Shown: piece by piece, positions 8,761 through 15,894 of the stretch
Position numbering within the stretch: position 1 is the stretch's first letter
Layout of the letters: the number at the start of each line of letters is the position of its first letter
Assembly: GCF_000633535.1 (NCBI RefSeq)
Contig: NZ_AYMR01000009.1
Coordinates: 186,001 to 250,000 of the forward strand
DNA length: 64,000 nt
Source of the DNA: Leifsonia aquatica H1aii
GTDB lineage: Bacteria > Actinomycetota > Actinomycetes > Actinomycetales > Microbacteriaceae
Reading direction: 5' to 3'
Program-made: the position numbers and the translations under genes
Notes under the pieces: generated by a model
Told to the model about the DNA's origin: nothing
Seen by the model: the letters and a program-made list of their open reading frames with translations, nothing else
The model's database searches: none

Positions 8761-8825
8761 TGCGTTTCCGGGCCGTGAGCACGCCCTCGTCGTCGCGCGG
8801 TCGGCGCAGCGTCGGGGCTGGGGGG

Positions 8826-9458
8826 CTAGAGAGCGAGCTTGGTCAGCTGCAGCAGACCGTCGCCGGCGGGCGACAGGGCGCTGATCACGGCGCCCGAACG
8901 TGCCGTCTCGGTGATGAGGGTGCGGAAGCCGGTGGCGACGTCGTCGCGGGCCGCCGGATCGGCCACCCGTCCGCGCCAGAGCGCCCGCGCGACGAGCACG
9001 GTGCCGCCCGGCCGCACCAGTCGCAGACCGTGTTCCACGTACTCGATGACCGACTGCGGGTCCGCGTCGATGAAGACGATGTCGTAGGAGTTCTCGTTCA
9101 TCCGGGGGAGGACGTCCAGCGCCCGGCCGGTGATGAGCCGGACCCGGTTGGACGCGACGCCGGCCTCGGAGAAGAAGGAGCGTGCGTGCTGCTGGTGCTC
9201 GAGCTCCTGGTCGATCGAGGTCAGCTGGGCGTTCGTGCCGCCGGTCAGCAGCCAGAGGCCGGAGACGCCGACCCCGGTCCCGATCTCGACGATGTTCTCC
9301 GCGGCGGTGGCGGCCACCACGACCGCCGCCTGCGCGCCGGTGCTGGGCGCGATCGGCTCGACCCCCAGTTCCAGCGACTGCTGCCGCGCTCGGACGATCA
9401 CGTCGCTCTCGACGATCATGTCGTCGGCGAATCTCCAGTTCGAGTCCTTGTCTGACAC
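8826..9458 (-). CDS. SAM-dependent O-methyltransferase (family 3, catechol-type)
   Basis: This 210-aa class I methyltransferase of the Methyltransf_3/O-MT family has motif I ENIVEIGTGVGVSGLWLL, the acidic end of strand beta-2 SIDQELEHQ, motif SYDIVFIDADP and the family's LRLVRPGGTVLVARAL. The methyl acceptor is unknown; homologues methylate phenolic compounds. The GTG at 9458 is chosen over an upstream in-frame ATG (9512) because AAGGAG lies just before it. It is divergent from tatB with 77 bp between starts. From memory, an equivalent gene (Rv1220c) lies near sigE, htrA and tatB in mycobacteria; here sigE, its anti-sigma gene and htrA are absent from that interval. Confidence 0.88.
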   Translation of the reverse strand: MSDKDSNWRFADDMIVESDVIVRARQQSLELGVEPIAPSTGAQAAVVVAATAAENIVEIGTGVGVSGLWLLTGGTNAQLTSIDQELEHQQHARSFFSEAGVASNRVRLITGRALDVLPRMNENSYDIVFIDADPQSVIEYVEHGLRLVRPGGTVLVARALWRGRVADPAARDDVATGFRTLITETARSGAVISALSPAGDGLLQLTKLAL

Positions 9459-9523
9459 AGTGCTCCTTGCCTCCGGTCCAGGATACGGCCCGGGAACCCA
9501 GCATCCGCGCAAGCCCGGCGCGA

Positions 9524-9529
9524 TACTCT
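9524..9529 (+). promoter_or_regulatory. -10 box of tatB (leaderless)
   Basis: TACTCT is followed by 6 nt and the GTG start of tatB, with no ribosome-binding site between them. Confidence 0.6.
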
Positions 9530-9535
9530 TGATGC

Positions 9536-9892
9536 GTGTTCGGACTGACCTTTGACAAGCTGCTCATCGTGGCGGTGATCGCAGCGTTCGTCATCGGTCC
9601 GGAACGTCTGCCGCTGTACGCCGGGAAACTCGGCCAGTTCGTGCGGTCGCTGCGCGATTTCGCGAACGGGGCGAAGTCGCGCATGCGCGAGGAGATGGGC
9701 CCCGAGTTCGACGAGGTCGACTGGAAGAAGCTCGATCCGCGGCAGTACGACCCGCGCCGGATCATCCGCGAGGCGCTGCTCGAGGACGCCCCGGCACCCG
9801 CCAGCGCCATCAAACCCGCCAGTCCGATGGCGGCCGCCCAGCGTGCACTGCCCGCCGGTGCCCTGCCTCCCTTCGACGCCGAGTCGACCTAG
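9536..9892 (+). CDS. tatB: Sec-independent protein translocase subunit TatB
   Basis: TatB forms the receptor complex with TatC for twin-arginine signal peptides. The 118-aa protein has an N-terminal membrane helix (LTFDKLLIVAVIAAFVIGP) ending in the GPERLP hinge, then an amphipathic helix (YAGKLGQFVRSLRDFANGAK) and a charged cytoplasmic tail with EEMGPEFDEVDWKKLDPRQYDP, typical of actinobacterial TatB rather than the shorter TatA. GTG lies 6 nt after a -10 box, so the mRNA is predicted leaderless. Its stop overlaps the 3' end of the convergent broken zeta-like gene by 2 bp. tatA and tatC are not in the window. Confidence 0.9.
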   Translation: MFGLTFDKLLIVAVIAAFVIGPERLPLYAGKLGQFVRSLRDFANGAKSRMREEMGPEFDEVDWKKLDPRQYDPRRIIREALLEDAPAPASAIKPASPMAAAQRALPAGALPPFDAEST

Positions 9893-10463
9893 CCGGCGTC
9901 ACCGGTCAGGGCGGCCGGAGTCCAGGCCGGCCAGTCCGGGTCTCCGAGGGGGATGCCGTGCTCGTAGGCACCGACGCGGCGGAACGGACGCTGTGCGGTG
10001 CTGTTGTCGAAGAACTCCGAGCGATCGGCGATCGTCCGCGCCTGGGCGATGAGGGACCACAACCGTGCGTAGCGATCGCGGATCTTCTCTTCGGGGACGG
10101 CGTGGCCCCCTCACGCACGCGCTCGGCGACGCGACGGACGCTGACCTCGACCGGGACGAGCATCACATGCAGGTGGACCAGATACCCGCGGGCGATCGCG
10201 TCGCCGACGAGATCGAGCTTGCTCGGGTGGCTGAAGACCGTCTCGGTGATGAAGGATCTGCCGGCGACCATGAGGTGCGTCCGCTCTTCGGCCGCGGCGC
10301 GCGAGGCATCGTAGGCGTGCGCCGCCTGTGCGCGAGGCCACCGCTCAGCGGCGATGACGTCCGCGTTCACGAACGGGAGGTGCGTCACCGGCCCGAGCAG
10401 CCGCTCGACAAAGGTCGACTTGCCGGATCCGTTCGGTCCGGCGAGCAGGTGGAGGACAGGCAC
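9889..10463 (-). pseudogene. Zeta-toxin-like P-loop kinase, frameshifted
   Basis: The gene starts at GTG 10463, 3 bp after the antitoxin-like gene. The N-terminal 120 residues look like an intact zeta/AAA-type kinase: Walker A AGPNGSGKST (Lys15), the NADVIAAE substrate loop, and ETVFSHPSK. At a run of five C (10106-10110; G on the coding strand) the frame is lost. One extra G would restore a family-like continuation, REGGHAVPEEKIRDRYARLW, on to a TAG at 9889-9891 (about 191 aa). As written, translation runs in the wrong frame to 9906 and loses the conserved IRDRY arginine region. It is either a true single-base deletion or a sequencing error in a homopolymer. Confidence 0.8.
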
Positions 10464-10466
10464 GGG

Positions 10467-10829
10467 TCAGCCGCTCGCGCCGCCGCCTCGCGGGACGATG
10501 CCGCCGTGTTCGTCCGCGTCTGTCCAGGCTCGTCCCGCTCGCGTGAACTCGGCCGCCAGGTCCAACTGCGCCTGTCGGCTGGTCAGCTCCTCGTCCCAGA
10601 TCGCGCGCACCACGGCCTGGCCCCGTTCGCCGAGGTCGTCGTAGGCGGCATCGCCGGAGAGGACGCGCTGGATATCGCGCTGGCTCGTGCCCGGCGACGC
10701 CTCGAGCTCTCGCCCGATGCGCGCCCAGTGGGCGATCTGCTGCGCCGCGCTGCGACTCGCGACCGCACCCACCGCTCGCGCGGCGTCGAAGACGTCGCCA
10801 TCGATCCTCATCGGTATCGTGTGCCCCAT
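10467..10829 (-). CDS. ParD-like antitoxin family protein (partner of the zeta-like kinase)
   Basis: A 120-aa protein whose N-terminal half (MRIDGDVFDAARAVGAVASR and SAAQQIAHWARIGRELEASPG) matches the ParD-like ribbon-helix-helix antitoxin family as I know it. The C-terminal half (about 70-120) is acidic and probably contacts the toxin. It lies first in a two-gene operon, 3 bp before the zeta-like kinase, which is the usual antitoxin-toxin order. Its start ATG lies 6 nt after a TACACT box inside a perfect palindrome, a classic autorepression arrangement. Unlike the toxin it is intact. Confidence 0.75.
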   Translation of the reverse strand: MGHTIPMRIDGDVFDAARAVGAVASRSAAQQIAHWARIGRELEASPGTSQRDIQRVLSGDAAYDDLGERGQAVVRAIWDEELTSRQAQLDLAAEFTRAGRAWTDADEHGGIVPRGGGASG

Positions 10830-10835
10830 GGGCAC

Positions 10836-10855
10836 AGTGTAGCAATCTGCTACAC
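10836..10855 (-). promoter_or_regulatory. Operator palindrome overlapping the toxin-antitoxin promoter
   Basis: GTGTAGC (10837-10843) and GCTACAC (10849-10855) form a perfect 7-bp inverted repeat with a 5-bp spacer. The minus-strand -10 box TACACT (10841-10836) lies within one arm, 6 nt before the antitoxin ATG. A protein bound here would block RNA polymerase, so this is the probable autoregulatory site. Confidence 0.75.
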
Positions 10856-10917
10856 CCGATTCCCGGTGTTCCACGGATCGTGACGCGTCTGTCGCGGCCC
10901 GGCGGGCGCGCATCCAA

Positions 10918-10923
10918 TACGAT
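10918..10923 (+). promoter_or_regulatory. -10 box of the MFS transporter gene (leaderless)
   Basis: TACGAT is followed by 6 nt and the ATG at 10930, with no ribosome-binding site. Confidence 0.6.
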
Positions 10924-10929
10924 TCGGTC

Positions 10930-12291
10930 ATGATCGCAACGGAGCAGACGCTCACCCGGCCGACGGTCGCCCGCTACGCCATCGGATCGCTCGGCACCGG
11001 AGGCTTCGCCACGCTCCCCGGTCTTGTCCTCGTCTACTACCTGACCGACAGCCTCGGCGTCGCCGCCCTGGTCGCGGGAGTCGTGGTCACGGTCGCGAAG
11101 GTGTGGGACGTGATCATCGACCCGGTCATCGGCGCGCGCAGCGACCGGATGCTCGCCGTGCGAGGATCCCGCCGCCCGATGATGGTGCTCGGCGCCGTCA
11201 CGCTCCCCGTCTTCTTCCTGCTGACCTTCGCCGTGCCGGAGGGGACTCCGGAGGCGATGGCGGCGACCTGGGTCCTGATCGCGTTCGTGCTCACGGCCAC
11301 GTCGTTCAGCCTCTTCCAGGTGCCGTACATCGCGCTCCCCGCGGAGCTCGCCAGCGGGTACGACGCGCGCACGCGGCTGCTGACCTGGCGGGTGGTGGTG
11401 CTGACCTTCGCCATCCTGCTCTTCGGCGCGGGAGGTCCGGCGCTGCGGTCGCTCGGCGGCTATCCGGTGATGGCGCTGATCGCGGGCGTGGCGATCGGCG
11501 GAGGGATGCTGATCTCGGCGTTCGTAGCGCCGCGCCAGGCCCCGGCGACGGTCGCCCCGCCGCGTGAGCCGGTGCTCACGACGCTCCGGACCAACTACGC
11601 GGCCGGCGTGCGTGTGCTGCGCGACAGCCAGCCGTTCCGCGCCCTGCTGCTCACCTTCCTGCTCCAGGGCCTCGCCACCGGGCTCATGCTCGCCGGGGCC
11701 AACTACGTCGCCACCTGGGTGCTGCACTCCGAGGACGCCGTCACCTTCCTCTTCCTGGCGCTCATCGGCCCCGCCCTGATCGTGACCCCGCTGTGGGGCG
11801 TCGTCGCCCGCCGGGTCGGCAAGGAGCGTGGCTTCGTCGCCGCGAGCGTCCTGTTCGGACTGGCGGCGCTGTCCATGGTGCTGCTGATCTGGGCGCCAGG
11901 GGACTGGGTGTACCTGCCGGTCGCGGTCGCGGGAGCCGCCTACGCCGGGATGCAGTCGCTCCCGATGGCGATGCTGCCCGACGTGATCTCGCACGACGCG
12001 CGCCGCAACGGCCCGGGGCGCGCCGGGACCTTCGGCGGGATGTGGACCGCGGGGGAGACGACGGGGATGGCGCTCGGTGCGACGGTGCTCACCGTCGTGC
12101 TCACCGTCACCGGCTATGTCGTGCGCTCGGCCGATCCCACCGTCGTGGTGGCCGGGGCGACCCAGCCCGCCGCCGCCGTGGCGGGCATCGTGCTCGCCTT
12201 CAGTGCCGTGCCCGCGGCGCTCCTCGCCCTCAGCCTGATCCCGCTCCGCCGCTACCGGCTCCGGAAGGAAGACATCGATGGTCTCGTTTGA
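10930..12291 (+). CDS. MFS transporter, GPH/MelB-like
   Basis: This 453-aa membrane protein has about 12 hydrophobic segments. The N-terminal half carries GSLGTGGFATLPGLVLVYYL and KVWDVIIDPVIGARSD, the latter being the WD..DP.IG..SD signature of glycoside-pentoside-hexuronide:cation symporters (MelB, MFS_2). RGSRRPMMVLGA matches the cytoplasmic loop R-RRP pattern. The second half repeats DVISHDARRNGPGRAGTFGGMW. The substrate is unknown; related carriers move sugars with Na+ or H+. It overlaps the following PLP-enzyme gene by 14 bp, so the two form one unit. It is divergent from the toxin-antitoxin pair and predicted leaderless. Confidence 0.85.
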   Translation: MIATEQTLTRPTVARYAIGSLGTGGFATLPGLVLVYYLTDSLGVAALVAGVVVTVAKVWDVIIDPVIGARSDRMLAVRGSRRPMMVLGAVTLPVFFLLTFAVPEGTPEAMAATWVLIAFVLTATSFSLFQVPYIALPAELASGYDARTRLLTWRVVVLTFAILLFGAGGPALRSLGGYPVMALIAGVAIGGGMLISAFVAPRQAPATVAPPREPVLTTLRTNYAAGVRVLRDSQPFRALLLTFLLQGLATGLMLAGANYVATWVLHSEDAVTFLFLALIGPALIVTPLWGVVARRVGKERGFVAASVLFGLAALSMVLLIWAPGDWVYLPVAVAGAAYAGMQSLPMAMLPDVISHDARRNGPGRAGTFGGMWTAGETTGMALGATVLTVVLTVTGYVVRSADPTVVVAGATQPAAAVAGIVLAFSAVPAALLALSLIPLRRYRLRKEDIDGLV

Positions 12292-13753
12292 CGCCCGGGC
12301 GGTCCTCGCCCGACTCGCCGCCCTGCGCTCGGCCGACGCCCCCACCCATGGCGGTCAGGTGCTCAGCTATGTCTACGACTCGGGCGTCGCCGAGATCGAC
12401 GAACTGGCTGCCGAGGCCATGCGGCTGGTGCAGCCGGTCAACGGCCTCGACCCGACCACCTTCACGTCGGTCGCCGTGATGGAGCGCGAGGTCGTCGGCT
12501 TCGCCCGCGAGCTGCTGCACGGGGGAGACGACGTCGTCGGCTCGGTCACCTCCGGCGGAACCGAGTCGTGCCTGCTGGCCGTGAAGACCGCCCGGGACGC
12601 CTGGCGCGCGGCGGGAGGGGAGGGACGCGGCCGTCTGCTCGCCCCCGTCACGGTCCACGCCGCCTTCCAGAAGGCCGCGGAGTACTTCGACCTGGTGCTC
12701 GACCTCGTGCCGGTGGACCCTGCTTCGGGCCGGATCGACCCGGTGCGCCTGCTCGACAGGCTGGGGCCGGACGTCGCGCTCGTCGTGGTGTCGGCGCCGT
12801 CCTACCCCTACGGCACCCTCGACCCCGTGGAGGCGGTCGCGGCGGCGTGCGACGAGGCGGGCGTGGCCCTGCACGTCGACGGCTGCATCGGGGGCTGGAT
12901 CCTGCCGTTCTGGCGGGACGCCACCGGAGCCGCCCTGCCGCTCTGGGACTTCCGGGTGCCGGGGGTCACGAGCATCTCGGCCGACCTGCACAAGTTCGGC
13001 TACGCCCCCAAGGGCGCCAGCGTGCTGCTCCAGCGCGGGCGCGACCGGCAGCGCCTGCAGTACTTCGCGACGACCGGATGGCCGGGCTACCCGGTGGTGA
13101 ATCCGACGCTCCTCGGATCCAAGTCGGCCGCGGCGCTCGCGGCCTCGTGGGCGATCATCCAGGCGCTGGGCGCGCGCGGGCTGGCCGAGCTGGCCGAATC
13201 CTGCCGGCGATCGACGGCCGCCCTCGCCGATCTGGTCGGCGACATCGACGGCCTGCGCGTGTTCGGCGAGCCGACCGGCCCGCTGATCGCCGTCACGAGC
13301 GACGGCGCCGTCCCTGCGGAGCGCCGGGTCGACCCGCACCACTGGGCGGACCGCGCCCGGCTGCGCGGCTGGCACCTGCAGCTCCAGCCCGGTCTCACGC
13401 AGGACGACGGCACCCACCTGCCGCACACCACACACCTCACGATCACGCCGGTCACTGGCAGCCGCCTGGACGAGCTGGAGGCCGCGCTGCGCGGCGCGGC
13501 GGACGAAGTGCGCGGCGTTCCGCCGGTCGACCCCGCCGCGGTGCTCGGCGCGCTGCCCCCCGGACTGGCCGACGGGCCGCTCGACTCCGACGCGGCGGCG
13601 GCGGTCCTCCGGGCCGTCGGGATCGGCGGGAGCGGCGACGGTCGTCTCCCGGACGAGCAGGCCCCGCTGCTGGCGTTGATCGAGGCCCTGCCGAGGCCGC
13701 TGACCGAGCGCCTGCTGGTGGAGCTGCTCGCCCGGATCGTGGAGCCGGTCTAG
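12278..13753 (+). CDS. PLP-dependent lyase/decarboxylase, sphingosine-phosphate-lyase-like
   Basis: This 491-aa group II PLP decarboxylase-fold enzyme has TSGGTESCLLAVKTARD (cofactor phosphate region), LHVDGCIGGWILPFW (Asp that contacts the pyridine nitrogen) and ISADLHKFGYAPKGAS with PLP-binding Lys239. The GCIGGW and HKFGYAPKG patterns are closer to sphingosine-1-phosphate lyase than to glutamate decarboxylase. A C-terminal extension of about 90 residues (from about 400) has no motif I recognise. The ATG overlaps the MFS stop region and has GGAAGGAA upstream. The pairing suggests uptake and cleavage of an amino-containing compound, but no substrate can be named. Confidence 0.8.
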   Translation: MVSFDARAVLARLAALRSADAPTHGGQVLSYVYDSGVAEIDELAAEAMRLVQPVNGLDPTTFTSVAVMEREVVGFARELLHGGDDVVGSVTSGGTESCLLAVKTARDAWRAAGGEGRGRLLAPVTVHAAFQKAAEYFDLVLDLVPVDPASGRIDPVRLLDRLGPDVALVVVSAPSYPYGTLDPVEAVAAACDEAGVALHVDGCIGGWILPFWRDATGAALPLWDFRVPGVTSISADLHKFGYAPKGASVLLQRGRDRQRLQYFATTGWPGYPVVNPTLLGSKSAAALAASWAIIQALGARGLAELAESCRRSTAALADLVGDIDGLRVFGEPTGPLIAVTSDGAVPAERRVDPHHWADRARLRGWHLQLQPGLTQDDGTHLPHTTHLTITPVTGSRLDELEAALRGAADEVRGVPPVDPAAVLGALPPGLADGPLDSDAAAAVLRAVGIGGSGDGRLPDEQAPLLALIEALPRPLTERLLVELLARIVEPV

Positions 13754-13765
13754 CCTCCCGTCGCG

Positions 13766-14221
13766 TCAGGGGAGCGCGACGCCGACCGCGATCGCGAACA
13801 GCACGAAGGAGAGGACGGCCGCACTCGAGCGCAGCACGTCGATCCGCTCCCAGCGCACGACGACCGCGCGCCAGTCGGCGGGCGGCCGGGCGGGATCCCA
13901 CTCGTTCACGCCGATGTTGATCGGGACGGTGCCGAGGAACGACGCGAGCACGAAGGCCAGCAGTGCCGCGGCCCCCGCGATGCGCCAGGCCAGCCCATCG
14001 GAGGCTCCGGCGACGATGAGCAGAGCGATCGACGCGAGAACGGTCGGCACCATCAGAACAGGCACCGCGACCTTCAGCCGCTTCACCAGGGCGATCCGCG
14101 CCCGCACGTGGGCGTCGTCCGGGAGGGAGCGCAGCGCCGGCTGCACGCCCCAGCGCACGATGGCCTCCTCGCCGGCCAGCAGTCCGACGAGGACGAGCTG
14201 TGCGATGGTCAACACGGTCAT
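13766..14221 (-). CDS. Four-helix membrane protein, DUF1772-like
   Basis: A 151-aa protein with four predicted membrane helices. The first carries a Glu-Glu pair (LVLVGLLAGEEAIVRWGVQP), and a later loop has FLGTVPINIGVNEWDP, resembling the TVPIN..I..W pattern of the DUF1772/anthrone-oxygenase-like family. The function is unknown. It starts 4 bp after the Mrp gene stop, so it is the last gene of the MgtE_N/CBS - DUF1003 - Mrp operon. It is convergent with the PLP lyase gene, 12 bp away. Confidence 0.65.
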   Translation of the reverse strand: MTVLTIAQLVLVGLLAGEEAIVRWGVQPALRSLPDDAHVRARIALVKRLKVAVPVLMVPTVLASIALLIVAGASDGLAWRIAGAAALLAFVLASFLGTVPINIGVNEWDPARPPADWRAVVVRWERIDVLRSSAAVLSFVLFAIAVGVALP

Positions 14222-14225
14222 ACGA

Positions 14226-15371
14226 TCAGCTCCTCGGAGAGAGCCCGAGCTTGCGGCCGGCGAGGCCGCGCGCGCGGGTGGCGAGACGTTCGGCCACGCC
14301 CCGGATCGCGGCCGCGGCGGGGTCGCCGGGGTCGGTCACGACGATCGGGGCGCCCGCGTCGCCGCCGGCACGCAGCGGGATGCTGAGCGGCACGGAGGCG
14401 AGCAGGGGCACCGCGTCGTCCTGCCCGGCGGACAGCCGGCGCGCGACCTCCGCGCCCCCTCCGCTGCCGAAGAGATCCAGGATGCTGCCGTCCGGCTGCA
14501 CGAGGCCGGCCATGTTCTCGATCACGCCGACCACCTTCTGGCCGGTCTGCCGGGCGACCACGCCGCTGCGCTCCGCCACGTCGGCCGCGGCCGGCTGCGG
14601 GGTGGTCACCACGAGCACCTCGGCCTGGGGGAGCAGCTGGCCGACCGAGATGGCGACGTCGCCCGTGCCGGGCGGCAGGTCGAGGAGCAGGACATCGAGA
14701 TCGCCGAAGAACACGTCGCCGAGGAACTGCTGGATGGTGCGGTGCAGCATCGGACCGCGCCAGGCCACCGCAGCCGAGGCGGAGTCGACGAACATGCCGA
14801 TCGACACGACCTTCACGCCGTGGGCGACGGGCGGGAGGATCATGTCGTCGACCCGGGTCGGGCGGGGAGCGACGCCGTTCTCGTCCGTCATCCCGAGGAT
14901 CCCGGGGATCGAGAAGCCGTGCACGTCGGCGTCGACGATGCCGACGCGGAGGCCGCGCTCGGCGAGGGCGACGCCGAGGTTGGCCGTCACGGTCGATTTG
15001 CCGACCCCGCCCTTGCCGCTGGTGACGGCGTAGACGCGGGTCAGGGAGTCCGGTCCGAACTGGGCGGTCCGTGCGGCCCTGCCGCCGCGCAGGCGCTCGG
15101 TCAGGGCGCGACGTTCGGCCGGCGTCATCACGGAGACGTCGACGGTCACCCCGGTCACGCCGGGGACGCTCGCCGTCGCGGCGCGCACGTCCCGCTCGAT
15201 GGCATCGGCGGCGGGGCAGCCGACGATCGTCAGCTTGATGCCGACCCTCGCATGCCCGTCGGGGGCGACCTCCACCCCTCCCACCATGTCGAGCTCGGTG
15301 ATCGGCTTGCGGATCTCGGGGTCGAGCACGGCGCCCAGCGCACGCCCGACGGCGTCCGCCAGATCAGGCAC
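14226..15371 (-). CDS. Mrp/ApbC-family P-loop iron-sulfur carrier protein
   Basis: Mrp/Nbp35-type ATPases bind and deliver Fe-S clusters. The 381-aa protein has an N-terminal MIP18/DUF59 domain (residues 1-80; DPEIRKPITELDMV and KLTIVGCPAADAIE) and a ParA/MinD-like ATPase domain with deviant Walker A TSGKGGVGKSTVTANLG at about 115, then VDADVHGFSIPGILGM and LLLDLPPGTGDVAISVGQ. The CxxC often found near the C terminus of the family is not visible, so cluster binding may differ. GTG at 15371 overlaps the DUF1003 gene by 8 bp. From memory, Mrp near an MgtE_N protein and DUF1003 is an arrangement shared with mycobacteria. Confidence 0.9.
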   Translation of the reverse strand: MPDLADAVGRALGAVLDPEIRKPITELDMVGGVEVAPDGHARVGIKLTIVGCPAADAIERDVRAATASVPGVTGVTVDVSVMTPAERRALTERLRGGRAARTAQFGPDSLTRVYAVTSGKGGVGKSTVTANLGVALAERGLRVGIVDADVHGFSIPGILGMTDENGVAPRPTRVDDMILPPVAHGVKVVSIGMFVDSASAAVAWRGPMLHRTIQQFLGDVFFGDLDVLLLDLPPGTGDVAISVGQLLPQAEVLVVTTPQPAAADVAERSGVVARQTGQKVVGVIENMAGLVQPDGSILDLFGSGGGAEVARRLSAGQDDAVPLLASVPLSIPLRAGGDAGAPIVVTDPGDPAAAAIRGVAERLATRARGLAGRKLGLSPRS

Positions 15372-15894
15372 GGGTCGTCTCGCCCTCTCCCGCGTCGCGC
15401 TCCTCGAGGTCCTCGAGCAGTGCGCGCAGCTCGGCGCGGATGAAGTCCTTGGTCGCCATGTCCTTCACGGCCAGCCGCAGCGCGACCACCTCACGGGCGA
15501 GGTACTCGGTGTCGGCGAGGTTGCGCTCCGCGCGCTGCCGGTCCTGCTCGATCTGCACCCGGTCACGGTCGTCTTGCCGGTTCTGGGCGAGCAGGATGAG
15601 CGGGGCCGCGTACGACGCCTGCAGCGACAGCACCAGCGTGAGCGCGATGAAGCCCAGCGCGGCCGAGTCGAATCGCCACGCGTTCGGCAGGAGCGTGTTC
15701 CACAGCATCCACGCGACGACGAACACGGTGAGCCCGAGGATGAACCAGGGCGTCCCCATGGCGCGGGCGATCCACTCGGTGAACCGGCCGAACCGGTCGT
15801 TCTGGTCCATGCGCCCGCGCGCGGAGGAGCCGAGCACCGGGGTGCGCAACCCCTTGGGAGCGTCGAGACGGGAGTCCTGCCTACCTCGTGGCAT
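15364..15894 (-). CDS. DUF1003 membrane protein
   Basis: A 176-aa protein with a cytoplasmic N terminus, two membrane helices (PWFILGLTVFVVAWMLWN and LGFIALTLVLSLQASYAAP) and a long charged coiled-coil-like tail (QNRQDDRDRVQIEQDRQRAE onward). The two-helix core followed by NRQ..RDR is the DUF1003 signature. The function is unknown. The ATG at 15894 is preferred because AGGAGG lies 7 nt before it; a GTG at 15900 is too close to that site. The gene overlaps the upstream MgtE-like gene and the downstream Mrp gene, so all three are translated together. Confidence 0.85.
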   Translation of the reverse strand: MPRGRQDSRLDAPKGLRTPVLGSSARGRMDQNDRFGRFTEWIARAMGTPWFILGLTVFVVAWMLWNTLLPNAWRFDSAALGFIALTLVLSLQASYAAPLILLAQNRQDDRDRVQIEQDRQRAERNLADTEYLAREVVALRLAVKDMATKDFIRAELRALLEDLEERDAGEGETTRA

